Counted from the first letter of the stretch, positions 20,045 through 27,728 are shown. The stretch: DNA of 64,000 bases from Proteobacteria bacterium ST_bin11 (GCA_002083615.1 MSXO01000053.1:38626-102625); one strand, 5' to 3'. The notes: a model not told the origin generated them from the letters alone. Made by a program: numbers and translations.

Positions 20045-20158
20045 TATCTCACGTCTCGCAAAGCTGGTTTTCAACTCGATAAGACTCAAATCCATGGGCG
20101 TGAATCACTGGATTACGCTATTACATGGTCAGTACTAATCACTGTAAACCACATGGGC

Positions 20159-20629
20159 CTATTTTTTCTCATCCATGAATGTCGCAGAGTTAGCCGCCCT
20201 GTTTTTCGGGCGAACAACCAAGGTACCGGCGAGTTTGTCATGCCAGCCTTGCTTTCGACTGTCGAAAGCCACCCAGAGTAGACCCAGGCCCAGCGGGAAC
20301 GTTGACAGGTAGTAGGCAAAATAGCGGCCGATGAATTGAGCCGTGCTCGGCGGGTTGCCAGTCTTGGCATCCACAATTTTGGCGGAGATTGCCATCTTGC
20401 CCGGTGTCGCCTGCTTGGCGACCCAAAACGCAATTACCGCCGCGGCGGGAAAAATATAGGAAACCAATAAATCTGCGGGTCCTTGGATAAAGCTTTCGCC
20501 CAACCAGTATTCCTCGCCGTAAAATGCCATCAGCAGGGGTAAAATAATCATCGCCATCAGGATGCTGTCAATGATCGATGCACCCACTCGCGGCCAAAAT
20601 CCAACCAGTTCTAACTCTTCCGGATTCAT
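20159..20629 (-). CDS. RDD family membrane protein
   Basis: Small inner-membrane protein of 156 aa with three hydrophobic segments and the RDD pattern: Arg in FWPRVGASIIDSILMAM and Asp in the same helix, then PGKMAISAKIVDAKTG in the loop. Function is unknown for most of the family; some members are linked to ion exchange or sorting. A strong GAGGAG site precedes the ATG. It is oriented against both neighbours. Confidence 0.85.
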   Translation of the reverse strand: MNPEELELVGFWPRVGASIIDSILMAMIILPLLMAFYGEEYWLGESFIQGPADLLVSYIFPAAAVIAFWVAKQATPGKMAISAKIVDAKTGNPPSTAQFIGRYFAYYLSTFPLGLGLLWVAFDSRKQGWHDKLAGTLVVRPKNRAANSATFMDEKK

Positions 20630-21183
20630 GCGTTACTCCTCAGGGGTTTGACAGTAGGCTAAATAGCATAGCTTGCGCCGCTGCGATTGGCGATGCTTGG
20701 TACTCACAAATCTTCCAGCATTTATTCTTCAGGCCTAACTTTTCCAAGCAATACCTATCGAAACGCTCCGTACGATTAGTACCTAATCAAGCGAAGTATA
20801 TGAGCAGTCAAGAGCATACCAAAGTACGGGGAAAAACCTCTGAATGAAACTCTTTTTAAGCGCTATCAATCAAAACGGTCCATGCGTTAAAAACCGACTT
20901 TAGACTTGAAAAGGAAAGCCCGAAAAATGCAGACAATTCTGTTTACTTGAAAGATATTTGTAAGCAAGACACCGTATAAGCAATGCTAGCTTCTGCTTCG
21001 CGACGGAGCGGGGTGTCAAAAGTCAAAGCGTTTTGCGATCAAGGGGTTGAGGGGATACAAAAACCGATACTTGCAGTAGGTTTCCGCTTCATCCCAAACA
21101 TCCCCGACGAGGGAGCAGCGCTTTTGCGACAGCTTAAGGTAGGAGACGGTTTTTTTAGACAGACTCAAATAGGGAGGCGAACC
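20630..21183. other. Non-coding stretch in the accessory region
   Basis: About 550 bases with no frame I can assign. The frame of the next gene is open back to 20983 but without family-like sequence or a ribosome site. The end of this stretch holds GGGAGG just before the ATG at 21184. Confidence 0.4.
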
Positions 21184-21612
21184 ATGCAAAAAGCATACTC
21201 ATGGACAAATTGGCTTAGACGCGCCATCAGCTGGTTATTTGTAAACAAGCCAGCAATGGCGGTCCTGACCCTGGTATTATTGATTAAGTTTGGGGACACC
21301 TTATTACCGTTTCTCTGGCATCTGTTGCATCTGGCTATCGAAGTAGTCGAGATGCTGTTCGAGCATTTCTTGGAACATGTGTTTGGGGTCACGCCCCGTC
21401 AGGCCGAGTTCATCGTGTTTTGGACCGGTCTGACCTCACTCGTTATCGTGGCTTGGCGCTTGGCATATAAAGCTTATCTCGCGATATTGCATGCATGCGA
21501 CACCGCCTGGCAAAGCTGGTGCGCAAAAGCCGGTCCTGCCAAATTACTCACCACTCTTAAGCTGACACTTTTGTTGACAGTACTCGGCAAAACCATGCTG
21601 TTATTCGTTTAA
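21184..21612 (+). CDS. Hypothetical small membrane protein
   Basis: Protein of 142 aa that I do not recognise. Three hydrophobic segments are visible (about 27-60, 76-98 and 122-141), with a His- and Glu-containing stretch (HLLHLAIEVVEMLFEHF) between the first two. The frame opens further upstream, but the ATG at 21184 has GGGAGG seven bases before it. It lies just upstream of a truncated TolC fragment, so it may be a survivor of a larger efflux-type locus. Confidence 0.6.
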   Translation: MQKAYSWTNWLRRAISWLFVNKPAMAVLTLVLLIKFGDTLLPFLWHLLHLAIEVVEMLFEHFLEHVFGVTPRQAEFIVFWTGLTSLVIVAWRLAYKAYLAILHACDTAWQSWCAKAGPAKLLTTLKLTLLLTVLGKTMLLFV

Positions 21613-21637
21613 ACCGATAGGATTTCGTTACGTATGA

Positions 21638-22144
21638 GCACTGCCTCAGGCCGCGCTGGGCCGCGACATCACGTCCTATGGCAGCGCCTTCGAGCAAACC
21701 TTAAACGGCAATTTTTCGGATTGGTCGGTCGGTGTGCGCATGGAAATCCCGCTCAGCAACGAGCTGCGCCGGGCACGTCTGGATCGATCAGTCCAAGAGC
21801 GGATGCAACGTCTGACCACGCAACAACTCCGCGAATTGAGCGTGCGTCGAGAAATCTATGACGCGTTGGATCAAATGAGCCAAAACTGGCAACGCATTTT
21901 AGCCACCCGCCAAAATGTGGTGCTAGCCGGGCTGAATTACGATGCCGAACTGAAACAGTTTAAAGAAGGCCTGCGCACCATGACCGAAGTGCTGGAAACT
22001 TTGACCCGCCTCGGCGAAGCGCAGATCCGCGAAGTACGCGCCATTGGCGATTATCAAGTGTCGATGATAGACCTGGCGTTTGCTACTGGGACTTTGCTAG
22101 GACATAGCCGGGTGGATTTGGGTCAGGCAAATGCCAGACCCTAA
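21638..22144 (+). pseudogene. TolC-type outer membrane efflux protein, C-terminal fragment
   Basis: About 168 residues matching the last third of TolC/CusC-type channels: LGRDITSYGSAFEQTL, then SVGVRMEIPLSNELRRARL, long helices, then YQVSMIDLAFATGTLLG. Homology begins abruptly two codons after an in-frame TGA (21635). An ATG with a passable AGGA site (21634) lies at the break but in another frame, so a deletion seems to have fused the start of some gene to the tail of this one. No inner-membrane or adaptor partner remains. Confidence 0.75.
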
Positions 22145-22244
22145 GTGCGGTTTAGCAACAGGTTCAGAGCAGTAAATCCTGCACCTATCTCAACTTAAAC
22201 AAACCCGCCTACAATAAGCCACCAATCAGAATCAGGACGTAGCA

Positions 22245-22724
22245 ATGAAACTGGCAAAATGCTTTGAAAACTGGGGCCTCAGCAAACTGAAAATCAACAT
22301 CGGTTTCCTGGAAAGCGAATGGGAGCCGCAAGAAGCTGACCGCGACGCCGCCTGGGAATTGTATGTGGAAATGCTGACCCGCATCGTCACCCAACCGCTG
22401 CCGGACACGGATGGCGACGAACAAACCGCGCTGAACAGCGTGCACAGTTTGTTCGCGGTGACACGCGATATTCTGCGCCGCAAAGGCCGCGACTGCATCC
22501 AGTTCAGCAAGGTCGCCATCGTGGTGCTGAATCAAATCGTCCGGCCGTTTACCGCGGAATGGCACAAACGCTCGCTGGAAGGCGCGTTTAAGGACCCGCA
22601 GCAGTGCCGGGAATTTCGTGAGGCGTTAAAACTATTGCAACTGGATTTGTTGATATACGCCAAGGCGCTGGCCGATATTGCCAAGGTGGAAGATTTAACG
22701 GCGGCGGCGTTTCAAAATCCTTAG
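22245..22724 (+). CDS. Hypothetical helical protein beside the DGR relic
   Basis: Cytoplasmic protein of 159 aa, mostly helical, with no signal peptide or membrane segment. Distinctive blocks are WGLSKLKINIGFLESEW near the start, RDAAWELYVEMLTRI, and a long C-terminal helix (FREALKLLQLDLLIYAKAL). No catalytic motif is seen and I cannot assign a function. It converges on the first TIR-FGE gene with only 83 bases between the stops, and those bases hold the target hairpin. Whether it belongs with that system is unknown. Confidence 0.7.
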   Translation: MKLAKCFENWGLSKLKINIGFLESEWEPQEADRDAAWELYVEMLTRIVTQPLPDTDGDEQTALNSVHSLFAVTRDILRRKGRDCIQFSKVAIVVLNQIVRPFTAEWHKRSLEGAFKDPQQCREFREALKLLQLDLLIYAKALADIAKVEDLTAAAFQNP

Positions 22725-22742
22725 CCGGCCACTAATAATCGC

Positions 22743-22762
22743 CAGCGGCCTGCCGGCCGCTG
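22743..22762 (-). repeat. Hairpin downstream of variable region 1
   Basis: Perfect 8-bp stem (CAGCGGCC/GGCCGCTG) with a 4-base loop, read on the coding strand as GGCA, about 45 bases past the TIR-FGE1 stop. Hairpins of this size just beyond the variable region are target-recognition elements in characterised DGRs. The same stem follows the second TIR-FGE gene. It could also serve as a terminator, but no T-run follows on the coding strand. Confidence 0.7.
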
Positions 22763-22807
22763 CAAGTGAAAAAACCAAAAGCGGAAAAGGGTAAAAGGCC
22801 AAAGTGC

Positions 22808-23986
22808 TTAGGGTAAGTCCTGGGCGAGACGGAAACCGACGCCGTTGAGGCGGAGGACCGGATCGCCCCCGCCACGGTACGCCGAACGCAGATAGTCCAG
22901 ACGGTTGCGCCAGGAGCCGCCCCGCAGCACACGGCTATATGGACTGCCAGCATTTTGGTGTATCCACGCCGAACCGTTATTAGGAGCATTGTTATAATTC
23001 TCATGCCAGAGATCTTCTAACCATTCCCAAACATTGCCGGCCATGTGATACAAACCGAACGCATTGGCTTTGATCCGCGCATCGTCTATCGGCAGGGATT
23101 TACCGCCAGAATTGTCCGAAAACCAAGCATATTTGGTAGCCTGCGCATCCCCCCAAAAATAGTCGCCGGTGCTGCCGGCGCGGGCGGCATATTCCCACTC
23201 GGCCTCGCTGGGTAGCCGGTAACGCTTGTGGGTAGTTTCGGCTAACCAACGCACATAAGCCGAAGCATCTTCCCACCTAACATTGATAACCGGTCGCGGC
23301 CCACGCCCCCAACCCTTATCACTCGGCTTAGCCGCACCGGTTTGTTCAGCAAAATAATCGTATTCGGCAAAGGTTACGGGGTATTTACCTAGCGCAAACG
23401 GCTTGGCGAAAGTGACGGTATGGATGGGCTGTTCATGCTCGTATTTGTTGCCGCCCATTTGAAAGGAGCCGGCGGGAATGACGACCATTTCCGGTTCGAA
23501 CCCCGACTTTGCTTGGACACCTTGGTAGACATTGGCTCGATTGACCGGAGAACTAACCTTAACCAAAGTAACGCTGGAATCGGACGAACAATTTTCGGTA
23601 GAAATAAGTTCGGCTATCGAACCGCAAAGGGACAAAAACTCCGGCGTCTCCAGCCCGCCTTCCCAACCCAGAAAGTTGGCCGCTTGAATAGACCGGAAAC
23701 CCAGCGGCGCTTTGACTTGATCAAAAAATATCGGAATCAGTATCCGACGTTGCAAGCCGACATCAGCCTCCTCGCAGACCCAATGTGAATCGATTGAATG
23801 CTTCGACCAAACTACAACCATCACCTGACAATCGTCTATTTGCTTACCGATAACCTGACGCCAGGTTTTTCCGGGCGGAATAGTGCGGTCGTAAAATACG
23901 CTCCAGCCCTTGGCAGACAAAGCACTGGCGAGCACTTTGGCTCTCGCCACATCCTTACCGTCATAACTCAAAAATATGTCAGCCAA
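22808..23986 (-). CDS. TIR-FGE fusion protein, probable DGR target 1
   Basis: Protein of 392 aa, apparently cytoplasmic. N-terminal TIR domain (about 1-138) opens ADIFLSYDGKDVARAK and keeps the glutamate (E73) in SHWVCEEAD where NAD-cleaving TIR domains have theirs. The C-terminal formylglycine-generating-enzyme/C-type-lectin-like domain (about 165-390) shows YRLPSEAEWEYAARAG, GNVWEWLED and a final LRGGSW...GFRLA block. The active-site cysteines of true FGE are absent, so it probably binds rather than oxidises. The start is the TTG at 23986 after GAGGA, matching the paralogue's N-terminus. The last 35 codons form the variable region. Confidence 0.88.
   Translation of the reverse strand: MADIFLSYDGKDVARAKVLASALSAKGWSVFYDRTIPPGKTWRQVIGKQIDDCQVMVVVWSKHSIDSHWVCEEADVGLQRRILIPIFFDQVKAPLGFRSIQAANFLGWEGGLETPEFLSLCGSIAELISTENCSSDSSVTLVKVSSPVNRANVYQGVQAKSGFEPEMVVIPAGSFQMGGNKYEHEQPIHTVTFAKPFALGKYPVTFAEYDYFAEQTGAAKPSDKGWGRGPRPVINVRWEDASAYVRWLAETTHKRYRLPSEAEWEYAARAGSTGDYFWGDAQATKYAWFSDNSGGKSLPIDDARIKANAFGLYHMAGNVWEWLEDLWHENYNNAPNNGSAWIHQNAGSPYSRVLRGGSWRNRLDYLRSAYRGGGDPVLRLNGVGFRLAQDLP
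22823..22927 (-). repeat. DGR-type variable region 1
   Basis: 105-base segment ending the TIR-FGE1 gene, bounded by the blocks LRGGSW and GFRLA. Compared codon by codon with the matching 105 bases of TIR-FGE2 there are 21 differences and no gaps. Fifteen are at codon positions 1 or 2 and fit mutation of a template adenine (AAC-like codons). The other six are C/T wobble changes. Eleven of 35 residues differ. Confidence 0.75.
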
Positions 23987-24078
23987 GCGATCCTCGACAA
24001 GGTGAAAGTTTAGTTGCAGCAATTGTAAATCATCAGGACCAAAATCGGCACGGAGCCTTTTTTACGGGCCTGAGAAAC

Positions 24079-24179
24079 CGTCGTTCCAGCAGGGATTGCT
24101 GGAACCTAGAAGCCATGGATGGTTTGGGACTTTCCACATCCCTGTGGACTGGATACCGGCAATCCCTGCCGGTATGACG
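24079..24179. repeat. 101-bp palindromic repeat element
   Basis: Two inverted arms (CGTCGTTCCAGCAGGGATTG at the left, its near-complement GCAATCCCTGCCGGTATGACG region at the right) flank about 50 bases. Each arm is itself a small palindrome. It is of REP/MITE style. It lies directly against the broken end of the avd-like frame. A related half-unit is found near 63960. Confidence 0.75.
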
Positions 24180-24180
24180 A

Positions 24181-24288
24181 TTAGGCCAGGGTAAAACGGC
24201 GCACGCGGGGAAATTTATCCAGCTGCGGAATTAGCCATTTCAACAGTTCATGACAACTTTGCACGGCTTGTGGCGTGGTATCTTTCAT
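24181..24288 (-). pseudogene. avd: Truncated avd-like gene of a DGR
   Basis: A 35-codon frame with a strong ribosome site (GGGAGG before ATG 24288). It reads MKDTTPQAV, then LLKWLIPQLDKFPRVRRFTL and stops one codon later. The block K-F-P-R-x-x-R-F-T-L is characteristic of the start of Avd/four-helix-bundle accessory proteins of diversity-generating retroelements, which are normally about 110-130 aa. The family sequence ends exactly where the palindromic repeat begins. It lies just downstream of the hairpin of TIR-FGE2, the normal place for avd. Confidence 0.75.
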
Positions 24289-24307
24289 AGCCCCTCCCAA
24301 AAATCGC

Positions 24308-24327
24308 CAGCGGCCTGACGGCCGCTG
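24308..24327 (-). repeat. Hairpin downstream of variable region 2
   Basis: Same 8-bp stem as at 22743 (CAGCGGCC/GGCCGCTG), loop GTCA on the coding strand, about 45 bases past the TIR-FGE2 stop and 20 bases before the avd-like start. The roughly 60 bases between stop and hairpin are nearly identical after both genes, as expected for a conserved homing-initiation region. Confidence 0.7.
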
Positions 24328-24372
24328 CCAGTGAAAAAACCAAAAACGGAAAAGGGTAAAAGACCAAAGTGC

Positions 24373-25848
24373 TTAGGGTAAGTCCCGGGCAAGACGAAAA
24401 CCGATATCGTTGGCGCGGTAGGCCGGGTCGTTCCCATTACGGTACGCCGAACGCAGGTAGTCCTGAGGGTAGCTCCAGGAGCCGCCCCGCAGCAGACGGA
24501 TTGCACACCTATTCGGCTCCCAGGCGGAACCATCTTCCGGCACATTGGCGTAATTTTCAGCATAACAATCCTGTACCCATTCCCAAACATTGCCAGACAT
24601 ATGGTACAAACCAAACGCATTGGCTTTGATACGTGAATCGTCCACTGGCTGGGTCTTACCAGAATTATCCGAAAACCAAGCGTATTGCTTAGCATCGGCA
24701 TTCCCCCAGGAAAAGTCGCTCGTACTGGCCGCACGGGCGGCGTATTCCCATTCGGCCTCGCTTGGCAATCGGTAACCACCTGTCGTTTTAGCGTTAAGCC
24801 AACGGATATAGGAGATGACATCTCCATAGCTGACACAAACTACTGGACTGTTATCATTTTGTGGAAAGCCTGGGTTTTGCCAATTGTTTTCAGGTTTCAT
24901 TTCAGACTGAGAGCCATTCCACACACTGCAACCAGAGGCTTGATACTCGCTTGACTTCGCGAAGGAGGCAAACTCGGCTAGTGTCACTTCGTATTTGCCG
25001 ATGGAGAACGCGCCAAGTTTAACTCTATGCCGAGGTTTTTCGTTTTCGCTAGCTTTTGAGTCGTCATCAGCCGAGCCCATCCAAAACTCGCCACCAGGTA
25101 TAGGTACCATTTCGGGCAGTTTTAACAGGGACTTGGTTTTTTCGGAATCTTTCTGGTTGACCAGAAGTTGTTTAGGCTCGGATTGATTTAACAGCTGCAC
25201 TGGCCCGTTTAACAATGACGATTTCTCAGACAACGGAGTCAAAGGATTGCTTTTGCTACCCTCCCAAACAGATGGATCTGCGCCATCCGGCGGCCGGCTC
25301 AACACCGAATAAAAGTCGTAAAATACTATGCCAATTATTAGCGCTGTTGCGACTGCCAATCCCAACGCTAATTTGCTGCGTTTTGGCTTTTCCGGCAGAT
25401 CAAGCTCGGCTGTTTGAGTGGTTTGCGCAGCAAAGGTTGAAGCGTTTGCGTGTGTTTGCGCCAGCCGTTGCCGGATAGCGTTATCCAAGGCTACAAAGAC
25501 AGGATCATTATTGTCGCCGCGCCAGTTGGAAAAGTCTTCAGTATGCAGTGCGCGAAAGGAGATGGGTGGATCCACTGGCTCGAATAACACCGGAAGTAAG
25601 ATTCGCCGTTCGCGGGCTATAGTTGCCTCACCGCGCACCCAGTCGGAGCGCTTGGCTGCGTTGGACCAGCCCACGATCATGCAACCGGTTTTTTCGATAG
25701 CTTGTTCGATGACTTCATCGAAATCCTGGCCAACTTGGATCGACGAGCGATCCCAAAATACCGACCAGCCCTGATTTTCCAGGGCAAGTGCCAGCAGTTT
25801 AGCCTTGGCTACGTCCTCTCTGGCATAACTCAGAAATATGTCGGCCAC
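24373..25848 (-). CDS. TIR-transmembrane-FGE protein, probable DGR target 2
   Basis: Protein of 491 aa, paralogue of the neighbour. TIR domain (about 1-135; MADIFLSYAREDVAKAK; candidate catalytic E74 in SDWVRGEATIA), then a single membrane helix (about 163-186, LALGLAVATALIIGIVFYD), a low-complexity linker, then the FGE/C-type-lectin domain (about 245-490) with YRLPSEAEWEYAARAA and GNVWEWVQDC. The FGE active-site cysteines are missing from the LRGGSW segment. The layout suggests a receptor with the diversified binding domain on one side of the membrane and the TIR effector on the other. Its last 35 codons are the second variable region. Confidence 0.88.
   Translation of the reverse strand: MADIFLSYAREDVAKAKLLALALENQGWSVFWDRSSIQVGQDFDEVIEQAIEKTGCMIVGWSNAAKRSDWVRGEATIARERRILLPVLFEPVDPPISFRALHTEDFSNWRGDNNDPVFVALDNAIRQRLAQTHANASTFAAQTTQTAELDLPEKPKRSKLALGLAVATALIIGIVFYDFYSVLSRPPDGADPSVWEGSKSNPLTPLSEKSSLLNGPVQLLNQSEPKQLLVNQKDSEKTKSLLKLPEMVPIPGGEFWMGSADDDSKASENEKPRHRVKLGAFSIGKYEVTLAEFASFAKSSEYQASGCSVWNGSQSEMKPENNWQNPGFPQNDNSPVVCVSYGDVISYIRWLNAKTTGGYRLPSEAEWEYAARAASTSDFSWGNADAKQYAWFSDNSGKTQPVDDSRIKANAFGLYHMSGNVWEWVQDCYAENYANVPEDGSAWEPNRCAIRLLRGGSWSYPQDYLRSAYRNGNDPAYRANDIGFRLARDLP
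24388..24492 (-). repeat. DGR-type variable region 2
   Basis: 105 bases ending the TIR-FGE2 gene, same length and framing blocks as region 1. It retains more adenines (AGC TAC CCT CAG; AAT GGG AAC; GCC TAC; GCC AAC GAT ATC), consistent with a shared template rich in AAC codons. No template repeat is seen in the window. Confidence 0.75.
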
Positions 25849-25983
25849 TTAAACCCCGGCATTTGGGAATTGATCGTTTGCGGATTGTAATGCAAAAAAG
25901 TGCGCGACGGCGCGCGTTGCTGAGGCTGAACGCTAACTAGGCGGGATAATGCAGTTGAGTTGAGGTTTGCTTCTGCTGCAAAT

Positions 25984-26085
25984 CCCCCCCTCTTTGGAAA
26001 AGAGGGGGTTAGGGGGAGATTTTATGACTAAACCCCCCTCGATCCCCTTCATGCCCTAGGGGGTACTTTTTCAAAGGGGGAAGTA
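25984..26085. repeat. Palindromic intergenic repeat
   Basis: Begins with a perfect 10-bp hairpin (CCCCCTCTTT, loop GGA, AAAGAGGGGG; 25986-26008), followed by alternating C-rich and G-rich blocks to about 26085. It is of the type often dispersed between genes. It lies between the TIR-FGE2 start and the slyD stop and may end slyD transcription. No gene is seen in 25849-26129. Confidence 0.65.
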
Positions 26086-26129
26086 GCTTGCCTTAACGTA
26101 GTTGTAATGCCGGCAGAGGAATTGAGATA

Positions 26130-26606
26130 TTAGTGGTGACAGCCTGCACCGTGGATATGCCCATGGGCCATTTCATCAGCTGTAGCAGGTCTAACGTCTA
26201 ACACCTCGACGTCAAAGGTTAAGTCTTCACCGGCTAAAGGGTGATTGCCGTCGATGGTGACATCGTCGCCGTCGATTTCGACGATGGTGATGATGCCGGG
26301 GCCGTGGCTAACATCAGCATGAAACTGCATGCCAATATCGATATCCATACCATCGAACATTTTTTTGGAGACCACTTGGATCATCTCTTCGGAGACTTCA
26401 CCGTAGGCCTGGTCTGCAGCGATAGTGACGTTGAATTTGTCGCCGGCTTGCTTACCGTTTAAGGCCGCTTCCAACCCGGCGATGATGTTACCCGCGCCAT
26501 GCAAATAAAACAGCGGCTCTTCGCCTCTGGAACTATCCAGCTGCTCACCGTCTTGGTTGGTTAAGGTATAATGGATAGAAACAGCTGTTTTGTCTGTGAT
26601 TTGCAT
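26130..26606 (-). CDS. slyD: FKBP-type peptidyl-prolyl isomerase SlyD
   Basis: Cytoplasmic prolyl isomerase and metallochaperone of 158 aa. FKBP motifs are LFYLHGAGNIIAGLEAAL and the inserted chaperone flap region (DKFNVTIAADQAYGEV, later HADVSHGPGIITI). The C-terminus is short and His-rich (GHIHGAGCHH), a reduced version of the metal-binding tail. The frame is open to 26711, but the ATG at 26606 (MQITDKTAVSIHY) is the family start. Confidence 0.92.
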   Translation of the reverse strand: MQITDKTAVSIHYTLTNQDGEQLDSSRGEEPLFYLHGAGNIIAGLEAALNGKQAGDKFNVTIAADQAYGEVSEEMIQVVSKKMFDGMDIDIGMQFHADVSHGPGIITIVEIDGDDVTIDGNHPLAGEDLTFDVEVLDVRPATADEMAHGHIHGAGCHH

Positions 26607-26664
26607 AAGCGTCTTCGCTGGATGAAAAAAAGCCGACATCATATAACCTTTTCCCCGAAAAAAC

Positions 26665-27156
26665 ATGTCACGCTGGCGACCACCCCGCCCTAAATCTTCG
26701 CCGTACATCACCGCCGACGGCTATCGCACCCTGGAAACCGAACTGAAACAGCTTTGGGAAAGGCGTAAAGACGTAACTATCGCCCTTTCTGCCGCAGCTG
26801 CGGAAGGCGATCGCTCGGAGAACGCAGAGTACCAGTACCGGAAGAAAGAACTGCGAGAAATCGACCGGCGCATTCATTATCTGCAAAAACGTTTGCCATC
26901 GTTGACCGTTGTTTCCGAAAAGCCGAGCAATGGTGACCAGGTGTTTTTCGGTGCCTGGGTGACCTTGGAAACCATGGACGGCGACGAAATCACCTATCGC
27001 ATCGTCGGTGCCGATGAAATCGACACCACGGGCGGGTTAATCAGTCTCGATTCGCCGCTGGCTAAGGCACTATTGAAGAAAAATCTGGATGACGAAATAG
27101 CAGTCCGTCACGCCGAGCAGGAAACGCGTTATTACATCACCGCGATTCGTTACTGA
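26665..27156 (+). CDS. greB: Transcription elongation factor GreB
   Basis: Rescues backtracked RNA polymerase by stimulating transcript cleavage. The 163-aa protein has the N-terminal coiled coil (YITADGYRTLETELKQLW; tip acidic residues in AEGDRSENAEY) and the C-terminal FKBP-like domain (VFFGAWVTLETMDGDE). The Lys/Arg-rich start and long coiled coil favour GreB over GreA. It is divergent from slyD with about 58 bases between. Confidence 0.93.
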   Translation: MSRWRPPRPKSSPYITADGYRTLETELKQLWERRKDVTIALSAAAAEGDRSENAEYQYRKKELREIDRRIHYLQKRLPSLTVVSEKPSNGDQVFFGAWVTLETMDGDEITYRIVGADEIDTTGGLISLDSPLAKALLKKNLDDEIAVRHAEQETRYYITAIRY

Positions 27157-27162
27157 ACGGCT

Positions 27163-27327
27163 ATGAGCGAACAAGCCTCTTTTGCCCGTTTAAAGTGGTT
27201 TGTGATCATCCTGTTATTGACTATCGTCGAAATTGGCCCGGTGCCACTGATGGGAATGACGCTACTCTACATTCTGGCATTCCGTCCGCGCTGGTTCAAA
27301 GACCTGATTGGCCGCATTTATTCATGA
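27163..27327 (+). CDS. Small membrane protein (54 aa)
   Basis: Starts six bases after the greB stop and overlaps the next gene as ATGA, so it is part of the same unit. It reads MSEQASFARLKWFVIILLL and has one or two hydrophobic segments (about 10-27 and 29-43) and a basic tail (RPRWFKDLIGRIYS). I do not recognise a family. Its spacing and coupling are the main support. Confidence 0.7.
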   Translation: MSEQASFARLKWFVIILLLTIVEIGPVPLMGMTLLYILAFRPRWFKDLIGRIYS

Positions 27328-27728
27328 CCCCACCTCAATACCTGTTTGTTTACGGTACGCTGCGACGAAACCGCCACAAACAAAATCATCCATTCCTCAT
27401 TGCTTGCGATTACCTTAGCAGCGCTTTTATGTGTGGCGAACTCTACGACATCGACGGTTATCCCGGCGCTATTGCCCGCGGCACCGCGTTGGTCAAAGGC
27501 GAACTGTACCTGTTGCAAACCCCTGAAACGACGCTATCAGTGCTGGATAACTACGAAGAATGCGCAGAACATTTTCCGCAGCCGCAAGAGTACATTCGCT
27601 GCGAAATACCGGTAAGGCCGTCAGACGGGAACACCATTTCCGCCTGGGTATACCTTTACAATCGACCGCTGAACGGTTTAATGCGTATCCACGACGGCGA
27701 CTATCTTAACTATTTGCGGGAAGAATAA
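27324..27728 (+). CDS. Gamma-glutamylcyclotransferase family protein
   Basis: AIG2/GGCT-like fold of 134 aa. The opening YLFVYGTLRRNRHKQNH has the typical YGTL substrate loop; LYDIDGYPGAI and the acidic EECAEHFPQPQEYIR follow. A longer frame opens at 27195 but is out of context. The ATG at 27324 is coupled to the 54-aa gene (ATGA) and matches the family start. Substrate may be a gamma-glutamyl amine or peptide. Confidence 0.85.
   Translation: MTPPQYLFVYGTLRRNRHKQNHPFLIACDYLSSAFMCGELYDIDGYPGAIARGTALVKGELYLLQTPETTLSVLDNYEECAEHFPQPQEYIRCEIPVRPSDGNTISAWVYLYNRPLNGLMRIHDGDYLNYLREE

Noticed and set aside
22808..25848. Active formylglycine-generating enzymes
   Set aside because: The active-site cysteines expected in the GGSW segment are absent in both proteins, so sulfatase maturation is unlikely.
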